A stretch of 64,000 bases of DNA from Larix kaempferi (taxonomy: Eukaryota; Streptophyta; Pinopsida; Pinales; Pinaceae). The notes under the pieces were generated by a model. That model worked only from the letters and a program-made list of their open reading frames with translations. It had not been told where the DNA came from and ran no database searches. Of this stretch, positions 35,094-46,066 are shown in pieces; positions within the stretch are counted from its first letter, which is position 1; the number at the start of each line of letters is the position of its first letter. Made by a program: the position numbers and the translations under genes. The stretch lies in NCBI GenBank assembly GCA_027924585.1, contig BSBM01001138.1, positions 12,767,001 to 12,831,000 on the forward strand, given 5' to 3'.

Positions 35094-35712
35094 TTGTGAC
35101 ACTTTGGACGCACCTCCTCCCGAAGGTTATCCTACTTGCTTCTTTTCCAAGTATTTCTTTAGTGTGGCCTTTGTACCCCATCACTTTGACTTCCAAGTCA
35201 AGTAACCATACTCCTATGCATCAAGACAACATGGTCACATCCTTCCATCATGGGATTCCAAACCGTGGTGACCCCAATAGATCCGATGTGAAGGAATTCT
35301 TTCCTGATCCACTCAACCTACTCATTTCAAGTGTGCTCATGGGCATGGGAATGTATTTATTATGCCAAGAAGGGTTCCCACCTAGTCATTCTCATGTTGG
35401 GTCCAATTGAACAAGGGTCCTTCCAAGGGGTAATGCACCCAACACTTGCATCAGTCTCTGGTCGCACCAACAATCGATGGGAATACTATGTGGTCATTAG
35501 GGGAAACCAAGGTTCTTATAACCCAAGACCATGACACTAGGGCTAAAGGTATTCAAAACTCATCACTGAATCCTTAGAAAAATATTTCAAATCAAACTTG
35601 GGTTTAGGATATTTGAATTTCATCGTCGGTTCCTCATAGTACTCAGAAGCAAACCCAGAACAATACAGAGTAAGAGCATAATAATACATATCATGAGAAG
35701 AACGAGCAGGAA
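35094..35712 (-). repeat. right part of the old LTR and adjoining internal sequence
   Basis: 35094-35536 continues the LTR broken at 13509 and ends GACCATGACA. It matches 56610-57057. Homology to the second copy continues past the LTR (35537-35712 against 57058-57230), which shows that internal element sequence lies on this side, so this is the 3' LTR of a minus-strand element. The internal text has GCCCTAG before TGTCATG on the minus strand. Confidence 0.75.
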
Positions 35713-36291
35713 TCCATAGAGTGTTTCAAGATAACCAAAAGGAGGAGGATGTAATTCTCTAAGTCACAAAGTCCCCCACATTTTCAACTAGAGTAGATAG
35801 AACTTGTTGAGCTTTTTGAATGCATCTCTCTAGCATTCAATGATTTTGATCCTATAGGGTATGGCAAATAATTCAAACTAGTGATGTCTTCAAACCCAAA
35901 TGATGTAGCCTCTTTGAAGTTAAAAAGGAAGAATAGAAATATCAAAATATTGAAATAAAAATTCAAGGAGTTCACAGTGCTAGATCAATATGTCAAAAAT
36001 GAAAATGAGATTTTAAAGAAACAATGTGAAAGTTAAGGAAGGACCATGAAAAATTGTCATCCAAGAATCATAAGCTATGTAAGCTTGCAAGGACATGTTA
36101 TAATAATATTAAAGTGTTCGTTGTAGAGAAATGAGGAGGAAGCTCAAAGAATGTATGGAAATATCTTGATCCAACCTAAACATTTTAATTGATGCTAATC
36201 AGTAATGTTTAGGACAATAGATTGCATAGTTTTGTCAATTTTGAAGGTTTTCCAATTGGCTACCTTAGTTGCATGGGGACATGAAAGAAGA
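35713..36291 (+). other. probable 3' internal tail of a Sirevirus-like Copia element
   Basis: There is no intact ORF, but the plus strand is rich in charged codons of coiled-coil type and leads directly to a polypurine tract and LTR start at 36292-36307. Sirevirus-type Copia elements carry an extra coiled-coil ORF in this place. This is inference only. Confidence 0.3.
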
Positions 36292-36306
36292 TAGGTGTGG
36301 GGGAGA
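36292..36306 (+). other. polypurine tract of a Sirevirus-like element
   Basis: AGGTGTGGGGGAGA stands directly before TGTTGGCC, a typical plant Copia junction of 3' polypurine tract and LTR. Confidence 0.65.
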
Positions 36307-36530
36307 TGTTGGCCTGTCATGTCGACACCTTTTTCACCTACACGTGAGCCTTATTTTAATAATTCTAGCCATCCTTTTTATCTGAATACTAATCCTTTTA
36401 CCCTCTCTTTGTGCATTTAAACAAGGAAATGATTTTACAAGCTTGCAAGGTATTCTAGTTGAATATTTAACTATTTCCCCTTATTTTTGATAAAACCCAT
36501 TGGAGTTCTGGTAACCCATATCCAATCATA
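36307..36530 (+). repeat. start of a Sirevirus-like 3' LTR, split by Copia 3
   Basis: Begins TGTTGGCCTGTCATG after the polypurine tract. It is broken at 36530 by Copia 3 and should resume at 39572. Its far end could not be fixed. Confidence 0.55.
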
Positions 36531-37255
36531 TGTTAGGATATCTCATCATTCAATATGTACTTTGCATGCCCTTTAGATGCATGCATGCATCTGCATGCTG
36601 CCCAGTCACCAGTTTGATGCCTCCAGCACCTAGTCCCTAGTCTGCCAGCACCCAGGAGCTTCCTTCCACTCAATTTTAGCCCTCCTGATGCTCAGTGCAC
36701 CCAGCATGCACCTACCACCTGGGAGGGGCACTTTTTATCACCTACCAATCCAGTTCACTTCAGTTAGCTAGTTGTCTTTCCTTGATTTGAGGCTAGACTG
36801 ACTCCTAACTGCTGTTACCACTCTGATGGACCTCTGATGAGACTTGAATACCTATTCTAAGTTCATTTAACTCATCATGCACCCTCCAATGAGCCTCCTT
36901 CCCTACATTAGTGCCACTACCATCAGTTACACTCATTACACTTAGTTAGACTCAGTTAGACTCAGTTAGACTCAGTTTGACACCTAGCTGGCAGTTACTT
37001 GTGCATTGATGACCACCACTGATTGATGATGAGGACTCCTATTTGGATCCAAGCTACACCATGCAGTATATTCGAATGAACTCCTTGGCTAATTCGAATT
37101 GCTTAGTCATTGTTACTGTATTGTATTGTATTCTACTCTTCTGAGTTCAATAGAGCACTGTTGGAAGCCTTTTGCACAGTTTACACTTATTTTCTGAGTT
37201 TCATCTTGTAATTGATTTACTTGTTCAATTAGATCTGTTGTGCCTTAGATTCAGA
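36531..37255 (+). repeat. Copia 3 5' LTR
   Basis: 725 bp; holds short ATGCATGCATGCATC and repeated CTCAGTTAGA blocks. Partner of 38825-39566. Confidence 0.9.
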
Positions 37256-37268
37256 TGGTATCAGAGCC
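37256..37268 (+). other. Copia 3 primer binding site (tRNA-iMet)
   Basis: TGGTATCAGAGCC directly follows the 5' LTR and is complementary to the 3' end of initiator Met tRNA. Confidence 0.92.
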
Positions 37269-37596
37269 ATGGAAGGGACAAGATCTCTCTTCTACAGGTG
37301 TTCTACATGAAGAATTGAGTGAATTGGCTCAAAAATACTGAAGTTTTGGCATGCAAAATATCATGTGCATTCGTCCATGTGCATGCAAAGCTGAAAAATA
37401 CTCTCGAATACACTCTAGAAGCCTTGAGTTTTCCACAGAATTCCTGGATTAGATACATTGGATCTTCAAGCTTGCTTGATCTCCAATCCCAAGTGTGATG
37501 CAACTCTAAAAGGGTGGATTGTTCGACCTTATGCTTCTTGTTTGTTTCTGATTTGCAGGTTTCTTACTCCCTCCATTTGCATTCGCTATTGCAGAG

Positions 37597-38463
37597 ATGG
37601 AATATTCTTCTTCACAAAATATTCTTACTCCATTCAACTATGATGAATGGAAACCAAAGATGATAGCATGCTTGAAGAGACAATGTCTCTTTGATATGTG
37701 CATTGGTATTACAAGAGATTTTGATTCCGATGAAGACGAGAATGATTGGCTTAATGATTGTGATATAGGTTTTGGGACAATATGTATTGCTATGTCTCCT
37801 ATTATGCGTTACCTCAATACTACTGCATAAAATCCAAGAGATCTATGGGCCCAACTCAATAGAGAATTTGGAAAGTAGGAAGAAGAGGATCATGCTAGCC
37901 TTTTGGAGAACAATCCCAGTGAGATCTCCTTATCTGCTCTCTCTGATTATGTCTTGGCCTCATCCATTGTTCAATATGAAGAAGAAACTGTAGATTCAAC
38001 ACTCATTCTCTCAAAGCCTTCTATTTCGAATTCTGAGCAAGATAAACCAGCTCATACTCTAGATTCCGAAGAGGTTCTTGAATCCTCTCTTTCACATGAG
38101 TTTGCCGGTATGTAGAATAATGATCTACTTGATGTTTTGGAGGTAAAATATGATTTTGGAGGTGAAGCATTCATCCTCATTGATTGCATGCCTCCTATAA
38201 ACTTTTGTTCTATCATTTGCACAGTTTCTCAGAGTTTTACTGAAGATGAAGAGCACTACCATTCGCTTGAGTTCAATTCTCATGTAATTTTTGCTGATTT
38301 TGGTTTTGATCTCACCCCTGTTGGTTCAAAGGAGATCTCAAGAAACCATTTGTCAAATATTGGAGCTGATTTAACTTCCACTGATAAGAAGTTCAAGTTT
38401 CAAGATCTATTTGATATGATTGGAGCTATTCCTACCTCACTTGGTTCGAATCATAGGTTCTAG
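37597..38463 (+). pseudogene. Copia 3 gag-like relic
   Basis: The ATG at 37597 opens 77 codons (MEYSSSQNILTPFNYDEWKP), with the Copia gag lead-in FNYDEWKPKMIACLKRQ that opens UBN2/DUF4219-type gags. After the stop at 37828 another frame continues (ENNPSEISLSALSDYVLASS, then PINFCSIICTVSQSFTEDEE to 38463) and is acidic and unlike any known pol domain. The second part may be captured or rearranged sequence. No zinc knuckle is seen. In an active relative, gag would coat the RNA. Confidence 0.6.
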
Positions 38464-38824
38464 GATCATCCTCATATTTTCAGATTTGTTCTCACCATTT
38501 TCGGTGTGAAGAGCAAGTTCATAAAGTATCCACATTCGCTTGCATCCACTGATGGAGAATTCAAGCACATGTTTTTGGAGCATGATCCATTTACTCCCAA
38601 GAGTAAGATACCTCCAGACATATCTACTTGAGTTTGGGGCAGTTAAATCTTTTGGTGTGTTACAGTCCATTTTGAGGGGGGGTTTTTCCCATGAGGTTTT
38701 CTCCATTTCCTCGGTTCATGGATTGTTCTTTATTTGGATTATTATTGTATTGGGGTGACCTTTGGTCTCAGTAACCAGGGCCCTACATTTTATTTTTTAC
38801 ATCATAGTATAGCTTGAGGGGGGG
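38464..38824 (+). other. Copia 3 conserved 3' domain and polypurine tract
   Basis: 38685-38790 (CCCATGAGGTTTT...GACCTTTGGTCTCAGTAACC) is nearly the same as the minus strand of 50250-50370 in Copia 4. The tract AGCTTGAGGGGGGG stands before the LTR at 38825. Confidence 0.75.
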
Positions 38825-39566
38825 TGTTAGGATATCTCATCATTCAGTATGTACTTTGCATGCATGCATGCATCTGCATGCATTGCATGCATCTGCATGC
38901 ATTGCATGCATCCACATGCTACCCAGTCACTAGTTTGATGTCTCCAGCACCTAGTCCCTAGTCTGCCAACACCTAGGAGCTTCCTTCCACTCAGGTTTAG
39001 ACCTCCTGATTCTTAGTGCACCCAACATGCACCTACCACTTGAGAGGGGCACCTTTTCTCACCTACCAGTCCAATTCACTCCAGTTATCTAGTTGTCTTT
39101 CCTCTATTTGAGGCTATACTGACTCCTAACTACTGTTACCACTCCGATGGACCTACGATGAGACTTGACTACCTATTCTAAGTTCAGTTAACTCCTCATG
39201 TGCCCTCCACTGAGCCTCCTTCCCTACATTAGTGACACTACCATCAGTTACACTCATTACACTCAATTAGACTCAGTTAGACTCAGTTTGACACCTGGAT
39301 GGCAGTTACTTGTGCATTGATGACCACCACTGATTGATTATGAGGACTCCTAGTTGGATCCAAGCTACACCATGCAGTATATTCGAATGACCTCCTTGGC
39401 TAATTCGAATTGCTCAGTCATTGTTACTGTATTGTATTGTATTCTACTATTTTGAGTTCAATAGAGCACTGTCGCAAGCCTTTTGCACAGTTTACACTTA
39501 TTTTCTGAGTTTCATCTTGTAATTGATTTACTTGTTCAATTAGATCTGTTGTGCCTTAATTTCACA
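38825..39566 (+). repeat. Copia 3 3' LTR
   Basis: 742 bp, partner of 36531-37255, with an expanded TGCATGCAT/CTGCATGCAT tract near 38862-38912. Confidence 0.9.
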
Positions 39567-39571
39567 TCATA

Positions 39572-40558
39572 TCGTACCTATGGGAATCCTGTGGAAAATT
39601 AGCAAAATGGGTTTGTTTTCTAGCATCTCCAATATGGTTGCATGTTGTTTTAATTAGTTCCAGGAGCGTCATGGATAACAGGATTGAACTATCAAAGTTT
39701 CAGTCAACTATCCTACAAAGAGAACCTACCAATAGAAACCATAATTCGAACTAGAAAAAGAGGCCATTCCCATGCATTCCATGTCATGTGAATGGCATAT
39801 GGTTCGATATTAGATGTTGTATGTTGAACAATAAAACAAATGATTTAATATGTAACCACCATTTTCCATTCTTAAAGTCTGGTTGAATTTGGACATGGGA
39901 GTTGGTTACACGACCCTCTAATATAAATATGTATGATATCTAACAGTGAAGGAGAGCTAGTTGGTGTGTAATCAATGCTAAGATTGAGACTTATATTGTC
40001 TAGTTCTGAATCACTTTTATATATTAATAGGATGCTAATTTGAATGAGTTCCTGAATGTATTTAGTTCTCTAAGTCTTCCATAGAGGCACCACCAAGCTT
40101 GGGAGGGACCTTAGGCAAGTGTTCATTGCTCTAGTACTGTAGGTTAGAGTATATTGTTTTATGTTTATAATTTTAGTTCATGTGTATTTGATTTGTGGAC
40201 AAGAAATCATAATGTTTGGGTGTATATCAAATATTATGTTTGTATGCTTTTAAAAGTTTGTTCTGTGTATGAAATTCTCATATTTATATATGTCAATAAG
40301 TACTGAGTTATTTGTAGAAGCAATTTCATTTCCTAACATATGCTAGATTTGTCATGTTTTGATTGAGATGTCAAAACTAGATTCCTTCATATGCTTATGA
40401 ATGATTGGTATGATCATAGTTACATAGGATTTTCTCAAGATTATTGCTTGACTGAATCACAATTATATATATCACTTTAGGAACATTGTGCATTAGAGAA
40501 GTAGAATGAAAGAATGAATTAGGTGCCTTAAGGACTTGTGGTTTGAATATACAATGGA
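39572..40558. other. continuation of the old LTR or flank; no gene
   Basis: The start of this stretch should be the rest of the LTR broken at 36530. A TATA-like TAATATAAATATG lies near 39918. No coding signal was seen. Confidence 0.4.
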
Positions 40559-40562
40559 GTAA

Positions 40563-41664
40563 GGGTGAAAACGCAAAGCTGGGAAACAATTCCATGACAA
40601 AAACGTGAAGCTGGGAAAGAGGGCGCGTGGATGAATAGGGGAAAAAAAGTCAACCTGAAACTCTCACCCTAGAGTTTTTTAAACTCTAGGCCGAGCGTTT
40701 TGAGAGTTCAAACTCTCGATGGAGAGTTCAAAAAAACTCTAGGCCAAGAGTTTGAACCAATCCATGCGCTGTATTTTTGAGAAAACTCTCGGATGAGAGT
40801 TTGAACTAAACTCTCGGCTGAGAGTTCGGAAGACATTTTCTCGCCCAAGAGTTTCTGGTCAACAATTACAACACCATTTTTGCAGAATTCATAAATGTCA
40901 CTTTAACAAGGTCGGACCACTGCAAAATATGAGAATTACATGTCGGAGTTTATACCAGTAGATTCATCATTCAATCTACTTTCTCATAATATAATTTTTT
41001 TTGAATTTCATTTAGGATTACTATTTTTTTACTAAACTTTATCATTAAAAATTTTAGTGACTGAAAAATCAGTCACAATAAAAATTCAATATCATCACAA
41101 TGACGAAGCCAAAAAAAATTAAAAAAATACAAGGATGTTCCTTGAAGTGTCCTCTTCAATGGGTTGGTTTTATTTTGTTTGATAAGAGTCGCATTTGAAA
41201 GAAAATGCGAAGACAAAAACATGTGTCGATAATGCACCATTTTCTGAACATACGTTGTTTCGATAAATAATAAAAATAGTTCTCAAGTCTTAAAAACTCA
41301 AAATATAGTCCAGGATACAGTGTAGTGTGTGTAGGTTATGAGACTACAATGCTTTTCCCTAAAATGAATAACCATCTATCAAAAAAACGTCGTCAACACA
41401 GGTCACTCATTATCCATACCTAAAATTTTCAAGTATATGTTGTATGTTGACATCAAATTTGTCCCACAATATGTCCATAATTTAAAAAAAAAAAAAAACG
41501 AGTAGAAAGCTAATTCAATTCTCTAAAACCTTTTTGTTTACCTCAAGTTGAAATTCCTAAGGGAGATATGGGTTTGAAGAGGTCGAAGTTGAAAAACATA
41601 AAATTTAGCAGTTTTTTTTGTCAAAAACAAGCCAAAATTGTTTCCCAACTTCATGTTTTCACCC
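40563..41664. mobile_element. 1.1-kb terminal-inverted-repeat element (MITE-like)
   Basis: The left end 40563 reads GGGTGAAAACGCAAAGCTGG; the right end read backwards from 41664 gives GGGTGAAAACATGAAGTTGG. About 30 bp of inverted repeat is visible, continuing with GAAACAATT on both sides. The 4 bp GTAA flanks both ends (40559-40562 and 41665-41668) and may be a target duplication. There is no ORF. The left end also holds a second, direct copy of the TIR core (AAAACGTGAAGCTGGG). The superfamily is not assigned, since a 4-bp duplication with GGG ends does not match the common plant classes exactly. Confidence 0.6.
40655..40860. repeat. cluster of ACTCTC/GAGAGT hairpins inside the TIR element
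   Basis: Seven or more AACTCTC/GAGAGTT arms lie within 205 bp, forming dyads such as GAGAGTTCAAACTCTC (near 40700) and AACTCTCGGCTGAGAGTT (near 40810-40827). Confidence 0.8.
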
Positions 41665-41668
41665 GTAA

Positions 41669-42076
41669 CTAAACATGAATATCATTTGCAATATTTTATT
41701 ATATGTTTTTTACACTTGATCACCTACAAAAATTGATTACTCATTGAAGGTTGAAGAACAATTTTTCTTCAAAATCTATTGTAGAAACATTTGATGGTTT
41801 TAAATCGGATGAAAGATTACAATCTGTGCTCGGAATAACATTCTAGTAAACATCAATCTAGTGATTAGATATATCTCCATGGTGTCTATTATCACTCCAA
41901 GATGTCCTAGGCTCAATAGTTTTCAAATTCTTGAAACTTTGAACATGCAACATTGGCGAGGTCGGTATGGGCCAATGATATCAAAGATAAGATCCATAGA
42001 GCTATAACATACAATGAGAAAATCTAGGAATGGGAACCCGAGCAGTGAATGCATTTTGAAAATAAATTGTGGGATG
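41669..42076. other. no feature seen
   Basis: AT-rich stretch between two elements; a 65-codon minus-strand ORF at its right end enters the next LTR and is not real. Confidence 0.5.
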
Positions 42077-42081
42077 AGGAC

Positions 42082-42373
42082 TGTGAGGAACCTGCAACAA
42101 CTAATTGATAAAATGCACAATATATGAGATCACAGAATATTTTTATTGATCGCAGGCCACTTTGAGGGGGAAACCTCCTTTGAGCAAGCTCAATACAAAT
42201 AATTTCACGGTGCCTTCATTGGCCTCAACACACACTTATATACTAAGTCTATGCCCAATACTATAGGTCAATACCATGGAACATATAATACTATGGGACG
42301 ACTTACAAAGCATATGCATCCAACAAAAATATACTAACAAAGTAAAGAGAAGGGTTGGCACGGGTTCCTAACA
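42082..42373 (-). repeat. Gypsy 2 3' LTR (left copy)
   Basis: 292 bp with TG...CA ends, partner of 46067-46441 but without its 82-bp duplication. Confidence 0.92.
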
Positions 42374-42388
42374 TCCCCTCTCCCTTAG
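42374..42388 (-). other. Gypsy 2 polypurine tract
   Basis: The minus strand reads CTAAGGGAGAGGGGA directly before TGTTAGGAACC, the LTR start. Confidence 0.85.
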
Positions 42389-42402
42389 AAAAATATTTGT
42401 CC

Positions 42403-43803
42403 TCAAAGCTTTAGATGTGGAAATTGATGCAGAATCTGAAGAAGTGGTTCCCCTATAGAATCCTCGGGTTTCATTCCGTGCCACTGAATTAATACATCTG
42501 TGATATATTGAGAGAGAAGATGACGCCTTTTGAGTTTCAAGGAGGATTGCTTGGAAGGCTGTAGATGAAGAAGAACCATACCACTTGCTTGAAAAGTGCG
42601 CTCATAATGGTGTTGATCGGTTTGTTGTTTCATTCAAATTCTTGCCATGTAAAGATTGTCCTTCAAAATGAGAATAATATGATTGCGGTTTCGAAGAACT
42701 GAGTCAATTTCCTGAATTGGGGAACTGTTGAGGGTGTATGGAAGAAGAACGGGCGGTGCTTGTCCATAGATTGCTTCAGATGGTGTCATTTTAGATGTGG
42801 TATTGTACCACCGGAGTGCTTCAAGTAAATCCATAGAAATAACTATCCAAATATGTGTAGGGATGGGAAAGGGTTCGAGCAGTCCTGAAAGGAGTGTCAG
42901 TTCACCCTTGTTGACCTGGAAAGTATCACAGTCAGCCACCATCTATTGAATTGTCATTTTCAGTCCCTTCCAAAATAAGTTACATTGTTCTCGGTCATAC
43001 GTTTTGAGGAACCTAGAGTGCCCTGTCGATGGAGAAGCATGGAGTTCATAGAAGACATAGCCCTGTTGAACAGATTGCAACCAATTTGGAACAAGCAGAG
43101 AAATAGCTGTAATAGAAACTCGGTCATCAAATGTGCGAGAAGGAGCATCCACCACCAGATTGTACTTACCCTTCTTGTAAGTGATCGCATAAGCATAACC
43201 CATGAGTTGGATAACCCATTTCAGGTGTGCTGGGGAGGAGACCCATTGTTCCGGGAAATTTTTCAGACTCGGGTGATCAGTCATGATACAGAAATAATTC
43301 CCTAATAGGTATGGCTGCCACTTATGTACTGCATGCAAAATAGCCATCATTTCCTTATGAGATGTAGATGTAGCTAAATTCTTATCGGAAGGGTCTCTTG
43401 AAGGCAGCAAACCCACTGGTTCATTAAAGACACCTGCATATCTATGCAAGGAAGTAGTGGAGACCATTGATGGGTGCATCTGAATGGAATGGAGCTGAGC
43501 GATGAAACCATGTGAATTCTTCTTAAGGATATTTTCTGGGCGATGTGAACTGATGATGCATAGAGACCCTGGTTGTAATCCCATAAATGTGTTTTGTTTC
43601 CCATTTACTGAAAATCGCATCCAAAGTTCAGCAAAATCCCATAAGATGGGGCCAAGTGTGCGTAACCATTGAATGCCCAAAACCACATCACATCTACCTA
43701 AGGACAAGGAAAACATGTCAGAGCGCAGGTTATAATATTCCAGAGAGATACGCACATTGTGACACTTCCCCTTGCAAGGTAAGGTGCCCCCATAGGCAAT
43801 CAT
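42403..43803 (-). pseudogene. Gypsy 2 protease end fused to RNase H and integrase remnants
   Basis: A single 286-codon frame (42943-43803) begins in the protease (GKCHNVRISLEYYNLRSDMF, DVVLGIQWLRTLGPI), reaches the usual pre-RT segment (LHRYAGVFNEPVGLLPSR), then moves without a stop into RNase H (NLATSTSHKEMMAILHAVHK, YFCIMTDHPSLKNF). The RT domain that should lie between, some 200 codons, is missing. After that come the integrase linker and part of integrase: SPSTGHSRFLKTYDRE (zinc-binding region), MVADCDTFQVNKGE, TPSEAIYGQAPP (the core is largely lost), and a C-terminal part near 42403-42633. It could not act alone. Confidence 0.85.
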
Positions 43804-43854
43804 GACTTCAAAGTTGGAGCAAGGATGGACAAAACAATCAGCCTGTTTGGCGAT

Positions 43855-44921
43855 TCAATGGTCAATGAAATTATGAGTGCTACAAGAATCAATGAGTATT
43901 GTAAGAGGGATCTTCTTGAAGTAACCCCTGACCCGCATTGTTTGTGGGGTGGTGACTCCGGCTAAAGCATGGAGAGATATCTCTGGGTGGTCATCCGGAG
44001 AAGAAGGGTCAAGAGGCAGATGCTGAATGTCAACCTGATCATCCAGTGTATCTGGAGCTTCTGCACCAAGTTCAGAGGAAGGTGGAGAATCCACATCTAA
44101 GAGGTAGAGCTGTTGCTCAACACATCTATGTCCCCGAGTGAATTTCTCATCACAATTATAACAAATCCCTTTTTCTCTACGTGCCTGCATCTCTGCTTCA
44201 GACAAATTCTTGATAGGAGTCGTGCGAGGAGCTAGCGTGATCGGAGGTCGTTGGGAAACCATATTTCTGAATAGAACAAAAGTGGATTTGGAGTGTTGTT
44301 GGGCTGTGATCTTGTCCTCTGCCAACTTAGCCAAACCTAGGACTTCCATCATTGTGTTGGGACAAAACATTTTAACCTATGAGCGGATTTCATCCTTAAG
44401 ACCACTCATAAAACAACTCCTGTAGAATTCATTAGACAATCCTTCTATGTGATTGGCTAGTTTGTCAAATTATGTTTGATACTCTCTCATAGTGCCAAAT
44501 TGGCAAAGTTTAGTGAGTGCTCATGTGAATTCATCAAAAGCACTAGGACCAAATCGTTGCAAAAGGAGTTGGCAAAAATCTGTCCATTTTGGCTCGTCAT
44601 GAGCCTTGATGTACCAACGGTACCATTGAAGGATTCCTGTTCCAAATGAAAGGATGCAAGTGGAACTTTCTGGAAATCAAAAGTATTATGCAGTCTGAAA
44701 TATTGTTCTTCCCGGTATATCCATCCAGTCATATCATTACCATTGAAGCGAAGAAAATCAAGCTTTGGCCCACGAAAATTGCTGGAAGAAGAGAACCCAG
44801 TGTTCCTGGCTGAATGCTGAAGATGGAGGCTAAGAAATTTTTCATCCAAATCTTGGAGTTTGGTTTTGAGGGTTGCAAGTTCTTCCGCCATGATTTGTGC
44901 TCCTCCGCAGGGTGATAACAA
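43855..44921 (-). pseudogene. Gypsy 2 gag, zinc knuckle and protease start
   Basis: The 44921 frame has LATLKTKLQDLDEKFLSL, RGPKLDFLRFNGNDMTGWIY, EEQYFRLHNTFDFQKVPLAS (gag domain), with stops or shifts after about 44640. Frame 44370-43855 has MFCPNTMMEVLGLAKLAEDK, one zinc knuckle (CYNCDEKFTRGHRC), a proline/acid linker and the protease start LTILIDSCSTHNFIDH, where the usual DSG is DSC, so the protease is probably inactive. Gag forms the particle; protease cuts the polyprotein. Confidence 0.88.
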
Positions 44922-44959
44922 TAACCAGGAGTTTTTTTTTTGGATGGGTAGAAAAACAC

Positions 44960-46052
44960 AAACAGGAGCTGATTTAGTAAAGGGAAATTTGGATTTGAGA
45001 AAAACTATGATGAGTAATTGGGGTTTGATTATGATTTGGACACTTTCGAATGGACAGGGAAGCAGAAAATGAGGATTTCAGAAGCGGGGTGAAAGAATGG
45101 GAAAATTTTTCAGAGAGGGACAAAGAAGTAGAAATAGGGAATGAACATGGTGACAAAATTTGAAGGCAATTGGGTGAAAATTGAAGAAGTTATGGCAATC
45201 CCTAAAAATAGACAAATGTGGGATTTCTGGTTTTGGGAAGTGAAATTTGGGATATGGTCCTCAGGAATGAAATATGCAGAATGGGATTGTAGGGGTGTGA
45301 GTGAAGTTTCATGGGAAACAAAGTTAAAACAAAGGAGATATGGCCAAAAAATGGAATTTCAGAATGGATCTGAAACGGATTTCGAAATGGATCTAAAACT
45401 ACAGTCGGAATGGATTTGAAATGGCTCGGAATGGATCGAAAATGGATGGATCTGAAACGACTTTCAAAATGGATCTGAAATGGCTCAGAATGCATCGAAA
45501 ATGGCTGGATTTGAAATGACTTTCGGAATGGATTTGAAACGGTTGGATATGCAACGACGCGGAAGTGATTGGAAACAGATGGATATGCAACGACGTGGAA
45601 GTGATCGACAGCAGATGGATCTGCAACAACGCGGAAGTGATCAACAATAGTTCAACTGAAAATAGATATGGACCCCATATGTGCTCGACTTCCTAATAGT
45701 TCAGGGGTTTCACTCGGCCACCAATGTTGTCTGACGGCTTGCGTATTGGGGCAGTACACCTCACTCCACGGCTCAGGTAAAACTGATAACCGCTTTTCCA
45801 CAAATGACAGCTCTTGGTTTACCTCATGGGTGGGAACTAGTCAATTAGGTAGGGGTTGTTGCCCTTTTCGCTGGCAGGTCCTCTCAATGGGCCAGCTACT
45901 TCGGGGTTCCTGTGGTACTCCTCACAATGAGTTTTAGGGATTATTCCCAAGCACTTCCCACGGTTAAGCGGATAGGGATTATTCTTAGATCCGAACTTGC
46001 AACAGATACGAAAAAAAAATGTAGAAATTCCACCCAACGATCCCAAGAAAGT
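44960..46052 (-). repeat. Gypsy 2 leader with purine-rich tandem repeats
   Basis: 45340-45545 holds imperfect repeats of GAATGGAT(C/T)TGAAATGG type. 45544-45655 holds three 36-bp units containing ATGCAACGACGCGGAAGTGAT. The rest (44960-45340) is untranslated leader with no other feature. ORFs on both strands over the arrays are artefacts. Confidence 0.8.
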
Positions 46053-46064
46053 GCTCTGATACCA
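46053..46064 (-). other. Gypsy 2 primer binding site
   Basis: The minus strand has TGGTATCAGAGC two bases after the 5' LTR, the same iMet-type sequence as in the Copia elements. Confidence 0.85.
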
Positions 46065-46066
46065 GA

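Larger units (their letters stand above)
36531..39566 (+). mobile_element. nonautonomous Ty1/Copia element 3 (gag-only)
   Basis: LTRs 36531-37255 (725 bp) and 38825-39566 (742 bp) begin TGTTAGGATATCTCATC. The target duplication TCATA is at 36526-36530 and 39567-39571. The primer site at 37256-37268 and the G-rich polypurine tract before 38825 set the direction to plus. Only 1.57 kb lies between the LTRs, with a gag relic and no protease, RT, RNase H or integrase, so it must have depended on another element. The right LTR is longer because of extra GCATGCAT repeats (38862-38912). Confidence 0.9.

Noticed and set aside
45202-45647. Frames of His/Phe/Ser-rich peptides on the minus strand
   Set aside because: They lie over purine-rich tandem repeats of the Gypsy 2 leader.
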